From Oxalobacter paraformigenes (lineage in GTDB: Bacteria > Pseudomonadota > Gammaproteobacteria > Burkholderiales > Burkholderiaceae_D), in assembly GCF_000158475.2 (NCBI RefSeq), contig NZ_KI392031.1:731563-795562 (forward strand): DNA of 64,000 nt, read 5' to 3'. Every line of letters begins with the position of its first letter. The first letter of the stretch is position 1. The translations under genes and the position numbers were made by a program. Below are positions 35,372 through 43,591 of the stretch, in pieces. Below the pieces are notes generated by a model. The model ran no database searches, had not been told where the DNA came from, and saw nothing but the letters and a program-made list of their open reading frames with translations.

Positions 35372-37033
35372 ATGGAAACAGCCACCCCCCGGAACGCTGA
35401 CAGCAGCCAGAACCCCTTCGGGCAGACATTTGGAGGAAGCGACATCCCTCCGCCGAAACGGTCGCTCCCGCCGGACGCGCTCAGGCTCTATCACGGCCTT
35501 CAGCGCTTTATGAACCCTCCTTCCGCTTCCGGCCCGACGCTTGCCTCTTTCAAGACCGCCACCGGCTCTTTCGGCTCGGGCAAGCGGAACCTTTCGCCCG
35601 AGCCGGCCCGGCAGGCTTCGCCCGGCCTCTCTTCCAAGATCGGCCCTCATACCTTTTCCGATAAAACCACGCCTGCTGTTTCAAACAGCGCGACGTCTTC
35701 CGCCATAAGGCGAGCGGAAACGTCTTCTCCCCCGGCATCCTCTTTCGGAAGGGATAACGCGGCTTTCAAACCGGTTTCTGCCGCTTCGGACACTTCCTCC
35801 GTTACCGATCCCCGCACCGCCGACGCCATCCTGTACGGGAGCGATACGTCTTCGGGAAATTCCTCCCGCTTCCGGTCTCAAGACAACGCGTCCGACTATG
35901 CCCTGGCAGCCGGAAACGAAGGCTTTCATATGCCCGCTGAAATCCATCCCGGCCTCATCGCGTCCGGCTCGCCCCAACAGCAAGAGCGCACCCGGCAGGA
36001 AAGCGTCCGCCTTCAGCACAGTCTGGGAAACGAAGGCTTCACCCTGTCGCCCGACACCCCTGAACAGGCGGCCCGGTTCAAAGAAGCGCTGGAAGCCGGG
36101 GGAAAACAGGCGGGAGCGATGCTGTCGGGACAGGAAAGGGAAACCCGCCTTGCCTACGGCATGCCGGCAGAAGGCGAAAGCACCCAAAGCGCATGGGGAA
36201 CCTATATGAATGCCAAACGAAAGAGCGACACAGCCACCCATGACGACGAGGCAAGATACCTGAACCGGCTGGCCGGGAGCGGCTATGGCACAGGCATCAC
36301 CGATCTGTCCCATTCCCTGATCGCGGGCGGATACGATGCGGGCAGCAAGGCGCTGACCTATGGCTATCTGGTCACCAAACCCCTGACCTTTATGTGGGAT
36401 AACGACGTCTATACCGATCCACAAAGCGGCATCACCTACAAAGACGACCTGAGCGCCTACCTTGGCTATCCGGCCAGACGTTTGCTCCACGAGAAGAAAG
36501 AAGCGGAAAAAGCGGCGAGAAGCGAGGCCTACCAAAACGCGAGCCTCACCCAACCCGGCTATCTTCCCGTCAAGGCCGTGGGCACCGTCATGGAAGACCT
36601 CATCACCACCCTGGTGATGCTTTACCTGACCCGTCAGGCCGGGCTGGGAAGCGCGACCGCCGTCAGCATGGCGATCAGCGCCGTCAGCGACTACAGCGGC
36701 GGGTACGACAGGACGGTAGCCGAATGGATGGACAAGCCGCAGGGGGAGATCGGACAAAACCGGGTGTACCGTGAGCTGAGAAGGCAGGGCATTACCGACA
36801 CCCGTGCCCGGTTCATCATCGGGCATACGTTAGGGGAGAAGCAGGCGAAAAGGAGTGCCCTGGCCGGGGCGTTGCGGGCTTATGCCGCTTCGAGGGTGGC
36901 CGGGATGACTCGCACCGGGAAGGAAGGCGAAATGTTGAAGTTTGTTCAGGATGAAAGCGCTAACTGGGGTATTAATCAGGGAATGGACATGTTCAAGAAG
37001 AACGTTCTTGATAAGGATAATAAGAAACAATAG
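35372..37033 (+). CDS. Family B carrier protein with variable C-terminal tip
   Basis: 553 residues from ATG 35372, chosen for AAAGGA upstream; the frame is open from 35309. Residues 1-240 are Ser/Thr/Pro-rich and disordered. An ordered part starts around 280 (NRLAGSGYGTGITDLSHSL...). Then a region copied downstream in the array begins at EAEKAARSEAYQ. It has an apolar helix TTLVMLYLTRQAGLG, RELRRQGITDTRARFIIGH and RAYAASRVAGMTRTG. The last ~35 residues (starting EMLKFVQDESAN) are the variable tip, hydrophilic and AT-rich. No N-terminal signal. It lies right after terL and before a Sel1 lipoprotein. Inference: phage-linked effector or ejection protein with exchangeable tip; no enzymatic motif seen. 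Confidence 0.6.
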   Translation: METATPRNADSSQNPFGQTFGGSDIPPPKRSLPPDALRLYHGLQRFMNPPSASGPTLASFKTATGSFGSGKRNLSPEPARQASPGLSSKIGPHTFSDKTTPAVSNSATSSAIRRAETSSPPASSFGRDNAAFKPVSAASDTSSVTDPRTADAILYGSDTSSGNSSRFRSQDNASDYALAAGNEGFHMPAEIHPGLIASGSPQQQERTRQESVRLQHSLGNEGFTLSPDTPEQAARFKEALEAGGKQAGAMLSGQERETRLAYGMPAEGESTQSAWGTYMNAKRKSDTATHDDEARYLNRLAGSGYGTGITDLSHSLIAGGYDAGSKALTYGYLVTKPLTFMWDNDVYTDPQSGITYKDDLSAYLGYPARRLLHEKKEAEKAARSEAYQNASLTQPGYLPVKAVGTVMEDLITTLVMLYLTRQAGLGSATAVSMAISAVSDYSGGYDRTVAEWMDKPQGEIGQNRVYRELRRQGITDTRARFIIGHTLGEKQAKRSALAGALRAYAASRVAGMTRTGKEGEMLKFVQDESANWGINQGMDMFKKNVLDKDNKKQ

Positions 37034-37075
37034 AATGCAACAATAAAAGAAATACCCACTTCTTTCGAAACCAGT

Positions 37076-37984
37076 ATGGCTAAAAAAATATTCTTTCTCA
37101 TTTTAACCGGTAGTCTGTTATTCTTTTTAACAGCCTGTGAAAAAGAACAAGCAAAAGAGATTGTCAGTGAAAAAGAAGGGATGGAATATTATCGAAAAGG
37201 GGAATATAAAAAAGCGTCTCCTTTACTACGAAGGTCGGCTGATTCAGGAAATGCAGCCGCCTATTATTATCTTGGTTTAATCCACTTGAAAAGCAAGGGC
37301 AAGGAAGAATCTGGTAAAAATGCTTGTAACTGTTTTGTCAAATCAGCTGAAAGCGGATATCCCAAAGCTTACCTGAAAAGTGCCGGTTGCTATCTTACCG
37401 GAACAGGAGTTGAACAGGATTTCAAGAGTGCGTTCGAATGGGGGAAAAAAGCAGCCGATACAGCCGATGAAATCCGGATGGACGACAAGGACAGACTCTT
37501 TCTGGCTTTACTGATGGGAGGCATGTATGCCAATGGAAAAGGTACCTTGCAGGATTTTTCCGAAGCGGCGAAGTGGTATAAAAAAGCGGCCGAAATGGGA
37601 GATGCAACAGGGCAAAGCATGATGGCGTTCTTTACCTATTCAGGCAGAGGCGTACTGATGAACAGGGAAAAATCCCGATACTGGGCGGAAAGGGCAGCGG
37701 CACAAGGTTCGCCGTATGGTGAGGTTATTTTGGGAATGCTCAGCCAATACCGGGAAAACCCCGATATGAAAGAAGCCATGCACTGGTACAGAAAAGCGGC
37801 CGGACAAGACAATAAAGTGGCTTATTACCAACTGGGCGTGATCTATGAAAAAGGGCTGGCAGTCAAACAGGACCTTGCCAAAGCCCATCATTACTATCAG
37901 CTGGCCGCGCAAAGCGGAAGAGACTATATTGTTCAGGAGCTTATCGACTTCGAGGCACGGCACAAGCTGAACAAAAAAGATTAA
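37076..37984 (+). CDS. Sel1-repeat lipoprotein 1 (candidate immunity, family B)
   Basis: 302 residues. Type II signal with lipobox FLTAC (Cys21), followed by E, so outer membrane is likely under the Lol rule. Then ~7 Sel1 repeats (GNAAAYYYLGLIHLKSKGKEE..., DFSEAAKWYKKAAEMGD, DLAKAHHYYQLAAQSG). Lies 42 bases after the first carrier tip. Somewhat AT-rich like that tip. Periplasm-facing solenoids of this kind can bind and block an effector; cognate pairing is inferred from order. Confidence 0.8.
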   Translation: MAKKIFFLILTGSLLFFLTACEKEQAKEIVSEKEGMEYYRKGEYKKASPLLRRSADSGNAAAYYYLGLIHLKSKGKEESGKNACNCFVKSAESGYPKAYLKSAGCYLTGTGVEQDFKSAFEWGKKAADTADEIRMDDKDRLFLALLMGGMYANGKGTLQDFSEAAKWYKKAAEMGDATGQSMMAFFTYSGRGVLMNREKSRYWAERAAAQGSPYGEVILGMLSQYRENPDMKEAMHWYRKAAGQDNKVAYYQLGVIYEKGLAVKQDLAKAHHYYQLAAQSGRDYIVQELIDFEARHKLNKKD

Positions 37985-38023
37985 TCCCGGTTTTCCCATT
38001 TCAAAGCCCGTCTGACCGAACGG

Positions 38024-38176
38024 GCTTATGCCGCTTCGAGGGTGGCCGGGATGACTCGCACCGGGGAGGAAGGGGCATTTACCAAGGAAGTTCAGAATTA
38101 TTTTTCAGATAAAATTGTTGGGAAAATACTGGAAAGAGGAATGCATTCTTTAAATGAAGAAGAAAATAAGCCATAA
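38024..38176 (+). pseudogene. Orphan tip cassette 2 (family B carrier end)
   Basis: Frame AYAASRVAGMTRTGEEG matches the last conserved 17 residues of the family B carrier, then continues into a new ~33-residue tip starting AFTKEVQNYFSDKIV and ending NKP-stop. There is no start codon or ribosome site, so it is not a gene on its own. The junction falls in the descending arm of the preceding Sel1 terminator-like repeat (ACGGGCTT). Next comes Sel1 gene 2, 26 bases later. Confidence 0.7.
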
Positions 38177-38202
38177 TAATCAAAATTAACTTTTCAAAAA
38201 AA

Positions 38203-39168
38203 ATGAGAATCGATCCTTCTTTTATAAAAAAATGTGGTTTTTTTATTTTGGCCTTTATTTTTATTTCTGGATGCCAACCAAATACAAGTGATGGAATACA
38301 TTTTTATAAAGACAAGCAATACGAACGAGCCTTTTCTTTATTAAAAAAAGAAGCGGAAGATGGAAATGGACAATCCCAGTATTGCCTTGCAAAAATGTAT
38401 GAAGAAGGATTGGGTGTAAAACCCGATGACAGAAAAGCGTTGCATTGGTATAAAAAAGCTTCTGAAAATAATGATGCGTTGGCTCAGTACGAGCTTGGGC
38501 AAGCATACTATCATGGAAAAATGGGATTAAAAGCTGATCCGAAAGAAGCGTTTAGATGGTATCTCAAAGCCGCTGAAAATGGCAACACTGAGGCACAAAA
38601 AAAAACAGGTATTTACTATTTTGTTGGGAAAGAAGTTGGTCGTGACAATGTAAAAGCTTTAAAATGGTTGAAAAAATCTGTTCAAAATAAGAATAAACAG
38701 GACAAGGAGATATTTTATTATATTGGATCGATATATTATACAGACGGAAAAGGTTTAAAAGATACGGCTGAAGCAGCAAAGTGGTATAAAAAAGCTGCAG
38801 AATTAGGTGATCCGGATGCACAGGCCGTATTGGGCTTGCAATATTATTCTGGGCAAGGAGTTACAAAAGACTTGAATAAAGCAAGATATTGGGCCGAAAA
38901 AAGTGCTGAAAAGGAAAACGATCAGGGAGAATTATTGCTTGGCATGATCTATGATTTTTCCGGAAACACCGATCGGAACGTAGAAAAAGCCCTAAGATAT
39001 TATGAAAAATCTGCAAAAAAAAATAATGGGGCAGCATATTATTTTCTTGCTGAACATTATAGAAATGGGGATGGAGTAGAGAGAAACAGATCACTTGCGT
39101 TAAAATATTACAAGCGTGCACTTGATGAAGGTTTTTATTCAGCAAAAGAAAAAATAGAAGAACTTTAA
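38203..39168 (+). CDS. Sel1-repeat lipoprotein 2 (candidate immunity, family B)
   Basis: 321 residues. Lipobox FISGC (Cys24) followed by Q. About eight Sel1 repeats (DGNGQSQYCLAKMYEEGLGVKP and so on). Strikingly AT-rich across its whole length, unlike the conserved carrier segment but like the tip just upstream, pointing to recent joint acquisition. No ribosome site better than weak AAAAAA. Followed after 8 bases by Sel1 gene 3 with no tip between. Confidence 0.8.
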   Translation: MRIDPSFIKKCGFFILAFIFISGCQPNTSDGIHFYKDKQYERAFSLLKKEAEDGNGQSQYCLAKMYEEGLGVKPDDRKALHWYKKASENNDALAQYELGQAYYHGKMGLKADPKEAFRWYLKAAENGNTEAQKKTGIYYFVGKEVGRDNVKALKWLKKSVQNKNKQDKEIFYYIGSIYYTDGKGLKDTAEAAKWYKKAAELGDPDAQAVLGLQYYSGQGVTKDLNKARYWAEKSAEKENDQGELLLGMIYDFSGNTDRNVEKALRYYEKSAKKNNGAAYYFLAEHYRNGDGVERNRSLALKYYKRALDEGFYSAKEKIEEL

Positions 39169-39176
39169 AATGAAGG

Positions 39177-40196
39177 TTGAAAATTTTTAATTTTTCAAAA
39201 ATAAAGAAGAGATCTTGTTTCCTGTTATCCTTTTTATGCATGCTTTTTGTTCTTTCAGCGTGTCATAAAGAGGAAAAGGTAGCAACGGATAAAAAAGAAA
39301 GCGTTCAGCTTTATTTGGACGGTCAGGTTAAAAAAGCTTTTCCATTGTTAAAAAACGAAGCCGAAAAAGGAGATGCTCAAGCGCAGTATTATCTGGCAGA
39401 AATATACGAGGAAGGAAAATCGGTAAAACAGGACAATGAAAAGGCTTTGTATTGGTATCGTCAATCGGCTGAAAAGAACCATGCCTTGGCGGAATACAAA
39501 CTGGCTGAAGCATTCCGTCATGGAAAACTGGGTCTAAAATCCGATCGCAAAGAAGCGTTCAAATGGTATCTGAAAGCGGCAGAAAACGGTAATGCAGCCG
39601 CACAAAAAACCGTGGCCGGATATTATCTGGAAGGAGAGCCCATCCCGAAAAACCATGCCGAAGCGCTGAAATGGTTTAAAAAGGCACAAGAAACCCGAAA
39701 AGACGACAAAGAACTGTATACCAAAATAGGGATAATGTATTACAGTGGATTAGGAACCTTGAGAGACACCAGCGAAGCGGCAAAATGGTTTGAAAAAGCG
39801 GCCATACTTGGCGATTCGCATGCTCAATCGGTATTGGCAGTACAGTACTACTCAGGTCAAGGCGTCCTGATGCACAAGGAAAAAGCGAAATACTGGGCCG
39901 AAAAAGCGGCGGCTCAAGGTAACGATGTGGGAGAATTCATTCTTGGAATGCTCTGTCATTATCGGGATATACCAGATATGAAACAGGCTGTTGCATGGTA
40001 TAAAAAAGCAGCAGAAAAGAATAATGAGGCTGCTTTACACGCATTAGCTGTGCTTTATGAACAAGGCAATGGTGTCAGACAAGATTCAACCAAAGCCCAT
40101 CATTACTACCGTCTGGCTGCGCAAAGCGGAAAAGATTATACGATCAAGGCATTGGCTGACTTTGAAGCGAAAAACAAGCTGGAAAACAGGCCATAA
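39177..40196 (+). CDS. Sel1-repeat lipoprotein 3
   Basis: 339 residues from TTG 39177; later ATGs would cut the signal peptide. Basic start, hydrophobic core and lipobox VLSAC (Cys29). About eight Sel1 repeats. It is the only member of the array not preceded by a carrier tip, so it either shares the tip of gene 2 or lost its own by deletion. The 5' third is AT-rich and the 3' part less so. A strong terminator follows. Confidence 0.75.
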   Translation: MKIFNFSKIKKRSCFLLSFLCMLFVLSACHKEEKVATDKKESVQLYLDGQVKKAFPLLKNEAEKGDAQAQYYLAEIYEEGKSVKQDNEKALYWYRQSAEKNHALAEYKLAEAFRHGKLGLKSDRKEAFKWYLKAAENGNAAAQKTVAGYYLEGEPIPKNHAEALKWFKKAQETRKDDKELYTKIGIMYYSGLGTLRDTSEAAKWFEKAAILGDSHAQSVLAVQYYSGQGVLMHKEKAKYWAEKAAAQGNDVGEFILGMLCHYRDIPDMKQAVAWYKKAAEKNNEAALHALAVLYEQGNGVRQDSTKAHHYYRLAAQSGKDYTIKALADFEAKNKLENRP

Positions 40197-40217
40197 TTTT
40201 CATTTCCAATCCGTTTA

Positions 40218-40248
40218 AAACCCGTCTGAATGATCAGACGGGTTTTTT
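40218..40248 (+). terminator. Intrinsic terminator after Sel1 gene 3
   Basis: AAACCCGTCTGA / TCAGACGGGTTT, a perfect 12-base stem with a 4-base loop and T-tract. Related GTCTGA-type terminators follow Sel1 genes 5 and 6, showing that the terminator is part of the repeated cassette. Confidence 0.85.
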
Positions 40249-40252
40249 ATTG

Positions 40253-40781
40253 ACCGAAGCAAGCTGAAAAAGCGGCGAGAAGCGAGGCCTACCAAAGCGC
40301 GAGCCTCACCCAACCCGGCTATCTTCCCGTCAAGGCCGTGGGCACCGTCATGGAAGACCTCATCACCACCCTGGTGATGCTTTACCTGACCCGTCAGGCC
40401 GGGCTGGGAAGCGCGACCGCCGTCAGCATGGCGATCAGCGCCGTCAGCGACTACAGCAGCGGGTACGACAGGACGGTAGCCGAATGGATGGACAAGCCGC
40501 AGGGGGAGATCGGACAAAACCGGGTGTACCGTGAGCTGAGAAGGCAGGGCATTACCGACACCCGTGCCCGGTTCATCATCGGGCATACGTTAGGGGAGAA
40601 GCAGGCGAAAAGGAGTGCCCTGGCCGGGGCGTTACGGGCTTATGCCGCTTCGAGGGTGGCCGGGATGACGAGAACGGGAGAAGAGGGAGCGGGAACTTTG
40701 ATCTGGCAGGATACCCTTATAAACATGGGATTCGATGGAGTATCAAATTATTTGAAAAAAGAAGAAAAAAGTAAAAAATAA
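40253..40781 (+). pseudogene. Orphan family B carrier module with tip 3
   Basis: Open frame from 40253 reproduces the last ~140 residues of the 35372 carrier almost base for base, from AEKAARSEAYQ to RVAGMTRTGEEG, then a new tip (AGTLIWQDTLINMGFDG... ending KKEEKSKK). The first candidate starts (GTG 40338, ATG 40350) lie well inside the conserved segment and lack ribosome sites, so it is probably silent. It would serve as donor for homologous replacement of the carrier end. Sel1 gene 4 follows 40 bases later. Confidence 0.7.
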
Positions 40782-40821
40782 TATATTGTATAATATCAAA
40801 ATCAATTTTTAGTTTTTGAAT

Positions 40822-41706
40822 ATGAAAAACAAAATATTTTATTTTTTGATTCTATTTTTTCTCTCTTTTTTAGTTTCTTGTGAAAAAAAATCAAGTATTT
40901 CCAGTGAAAAAGAAGGGATGGATTATTATAAAAAGGGAGAATATGAAAAAGCGTTACCTTTATTAGAAAAATCGGCTAATTCAGGAAATGCTAAAGCATA
41001 TTTTTATCTGGGTGAGATATACAGAGATAAAGACATCTCTACGTCCTGCAGAAATTACAAGAAAGCTTCCGAAGGAGGATACAAAGAAGCTTTTTTCAAA
41101 GTAGGGTTATGTTATTATGTCGGCGAAGGAATTGAAAAAAACGATTCAGAAGCTTTTAAATGGGCAAAGAAAGCAGGAGACGAACTTAACGAAATTCAAC
41201 TTAGCAATGATGATAAAAAACATTTAATGCTATTCATAGGAGATTTTTATCTAACCGGAAAAGGAACCTTGCAGGATTTTTCCGAAGCGGCGAAATGGTT
41301 TGAACAGGCGGCGGAACTGGGTGATGAAAGAGCGCAAGCGACAATGGCTTTCTTTTATTACTCAGGTCAGGGCGTCCTGATGAGCAAGGAAAAATCCAAA
41401 TACTGGGCCGAAAAAGCGGCGGCTCAGGATAATGAAATAGGTGAGTTTGCGTTAGGAATGCTTAACCAGTTTAACGATCCTCCGGCTATCAAGGAAGCCG
41501 TTTACTGGTATGAAAAAGCGGCTGAAAAAAATCATGAAGGGGCGCAATACGAATTGGGCGTGATCTATGAAAAAGGCGTCGGTATTGAACAGGATTTGGC
41601 CAAAGCCCATCATTACTACAAATTAGCGGCAACAAGCGGACGCAGCTATCTTGTTGAAGAACTGTCAAATTTTGAAAAAAGGCACAACTTGAAAGGAACA
41701 CCTTAG
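40822..41706 (+). CDS. Sel1-repeat lipoprotein 4 (candidate immunity, family B)
   Basis: 294 residues from ATG 40822. Lipobox FLVSC (Cys20) followed by E. About seven Sel1 repeats. The first ~440 bases are AT-rich. From about 41262 (AAGGAACCTTGCAGGATTTT) the DNA becomes GC-richer and matches Sel1 gene 1, so the gene is a mosaic made by recombination between paralogues. Follows tip 3. Confidence 0.8.
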   Translation: MKNKIFYFLILFFLSFLVSCEKKSSISSEKEGMDYYKKGEYEKALPLLEKSANSGNAKAYFYLGEIYRDKDISTSCRNYKKASEGGYKEAFFKVGLCYYVGEGIEKNDSEAFKWAKKAGDELNEIQLSNDDKKHLMLFIGDFYLTGKGTLQDFSEAAKWFEQAAELGDERAQATMAFFYYSGQGVLMSKEKSKYWAEKAAAQDNEIGEFALGMLNQFNDPPAIKEAVYWYEKAAEKNHEGAQYELGVIYEKGVGIEQDLAKAHHYYKLAATSGRSYLVEELSNFEKRHNLKGTP

Positions 41707-41723
41707 CCTTGTGCCAAAACCAG

Positions 41724-41952
41724 GGGAAGCGAGGCGTACCAGACACGGCTTCCCCAACCCGGGTTACCTGCCCGTCAAGACGTGGCCGAATGGATGGACA
41801 AGCCGCAGGGGGAGATCGGACAAAACCGGGTGTAGTGGGGGGAAGGCGAAATGTTAAAAAATATGCAAGACTATGTTTTCGACAAAGTCACCGATGCCTG
41901 GATGAACGGCACCGAAAACCCTCAATCCGATTCAGCTCATAACCGGCCATAA
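41724..41952 (+). pseudogene. Eroded carrier module with intact tip 4
   Basis: Pieces of the family B carrier survive: EAYQ...QPG-like codons, then a jump to VAEWMDKPQGEIGQNRV and a stop (GTGTAG at 41831-41835). The tip frame 41842-41952 remains open: EGEMLKNMQDYVFDKVTDAW... ending AHNRP. It shares EGEMLK..QD with tip 1. Two internal deletions explain the loss. Sel1 gene 5 follows 42 bases later. Confidence 0.65.
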
Positions 41953-41994
41953 CGGCATGATAGAATAAAAGCCTCCTGATTTCTGTACGGTCAC

Positions 41995-42903
41995 ATGTTG
42001 AAAAAGATATTTTCCCTGCTGGTAACAAGTGTCCTGTTTTTTTCTTTAACCGCCTGCGAAAAAGAAAAGGCAAACGGGATAATCAGCGAAAAGGAAGGCG
42101 TCGAATATTATCGAAAGGGAGAATATGAAAAAGCGCTTCCTTTATTGCAGAAAGCGGCCGATTTCCGCAATGCGGCCGCTTTCTATTATCTCGGGTTGAT
42201 GCAAAGGGAAGGAAAAGGCGTTGAAAAAAATTACGGAAAATCTTGCGAAGATTTTCTGAAAGCGGCAGAAGGTGGATATCAGGAAGCTTATCTGTTGAGT
42301 GGCATTTGCTATCGGGTGGGAGATGGCTTCGAAAGAAATGATAAAGAAGCGTTCAAATGGGCCAAAAAAGCAGCGGATACGGTTAATGAAAGTCAAATGG
42401 ATAGCGAAGATATAGTGGTGTTATCCGTATTTCTGGGCGACCGTTACTTTGCAGGAGAAGGAACCTTCCAGGACTTTTCGGAAGCAGCGAAATGGTACGA
42501 AAAGGCAGCCATGCTGGGAGATCCCAGAGCACAGGGAGTTCTGGCTTTTCTTTATTACTCAGGAAAAGGCGTTCTGACCAGCAAGGAGAAAGCGAAATAC
42601 TGGGCTGAAAAGGCTGTAAAGCAGGGTGATGATATGGGGGAATTTACTTTGGGAATGTTTAATTTCCTAAAAGAACCAGCCGATACTGAAAAAGCAATTT
42701 ATTGGTATGAGAGCGCATCGAACAAGGGAAATTACTGGGCGCAACAGTCTCTGGGCGTTATCTATGAAGAAGGAACCGGGGTAGAAAAAGATATAACCAA
42801 AGCCCACCACTACTACCGTCTGGCTGCCAAAAGCGGCAAGGAAGCCATGCTAAAAGCGCTTGCCGACTTCGAGGCGCGGCACAAGCTGAAAAACACTCCC
42901 TGA
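41995..42903 (+). CDS. Sel1-repeat lipoprotein 5 (candidate immunity, family B)
   Basis: 302 residues. Lipobox SLTAC (Cys21) followed by E. About seven Sel1 repeats, same length as genes 1 and 6 and close to both (EKEGVEYYRKGEYEKALPLL; DFSEAAKWYEKAAMLGD; ITKAHHYYRLAAKSG). Base composition intermediate. Follows tip 4 and ends before a GTCTGA-type terminator. Confidence 0.8.
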   Translation: MLKKIFSLLVTSVLFFSLTACEKEKANGIISEKEGVEYYRKGEYEKALPLLQKAADFRNAAAFYYLGLMQREGKGVEKNYGKSCEDFLKAAEGGYQEAYLLSGICYRVGDGFERNDKEAFKWAKKAADTVNESQMDSEDIVVLSVFLGDRYFAGEGTFQDFSEAAKWYEKAAMLGDPRAQGVLAFLYYSGKGVLTSKEKAKYWAEKAVKQGDDMGEFTLGMFNFLKEPADTEKAIYWYESASNKGNYWAQQSLGVIYEEGTGVEKDITKAHHYYRLAAKSGKEAMLKALADFEARHKLKNTP

Positions 42904-42926
42904 TTTTCTTTTCCGATCCGTTTAAA

Positions 42927-42957
42927 AACCCGTCTGATTATTCGGATGGGTTTTTTA
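42927..42957 (+). terminator. Intrinsic terminator after Sel1 gene 5
   Basis: ACCCGTCTGA pairs with TTCGGATGGGT (one mismatch or wobble), followed by six T and ATTGACCGAA, the same context as after the terminator at 40218. Confidence 0.7.
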
Positions 42958-42970
42958 TTGACCGAAACGG

Positions 42971-43105
42971 GCTGAAAAAATGGCGGGAAGCGAGGCCTGC
43001 CAAAATGCGGGCTTCCCCAATCCCGGCTCTTTTCCCTCAAGGTGTCGTTGTCGTGGAAGGCTTCATTACCGTATTGGCGGCGCTTGGCCTGATCCCTCAG
43101 GCTAA
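42971..43105 (+). pseudogene. Degenerate carrier fragment, no tip
   Basis: AEKMAGSEACQNAGFPNPG aligns with AEKAARSEAYQNASLTQPG of the family B carrier; after one frameshift QGVVVVEGFITVLAALGL aligns with KAVGTVMEDLITTLVMLYL. The rest, including any tip, is lost. From 43106 to 43591 I see nothing supportable. Confidence 0.5.
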
Positions 43106-43591
43106 AGACGGCAACGAAAGCCCCGCCACGGCGGAAATACGCCTTCCTTGGATAACGGCCTGGCCTTTCCCCGGCGATTCCGGTCAGGGCGGCAGGCGAC
43201 TGGGGCGGTTACGCGGGTGAATGGGGACAACCTGACAAGCCTTATCGCCCTATCGGAAGAGGGAGCGGTGAAAAAACCGGTCTGTGCCCGGTTGAGACAG
43301 ACAGGAGAAACGATCCGGGTGCCCGCCCTGATGTGGCGGACGCCAACGCGGCAGGAGAAGGCACGGAAAGGCCTGTTTCCGCTCTCGCCGGTCAGGTCGG
43401 TGGGCCGTTCGGGAAGCGGCCGGGCCGGGAAGGCCGGCTTTGTGTTTGAGGGGAGGATAAAACCGGGTATCCCGCTTTGAGGGACAGGCAGGGAGAAAGA
43501 CTGACAAAAGTAAAACATCCCCTAAAAACGGGAAGGCAAAGCATGCCGGAATGCTAAAATACAGGCTGCCCCTAAAACGTCCTGAACAGAA

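Noticed and set aside
40250-40281. P2-like promoter at TTGACCGAAG after the Sel1 terminator
   Set aside because: No TANNNT hexamer lies 17 bases downstream and the sequence belongs to the repeated cassette border.
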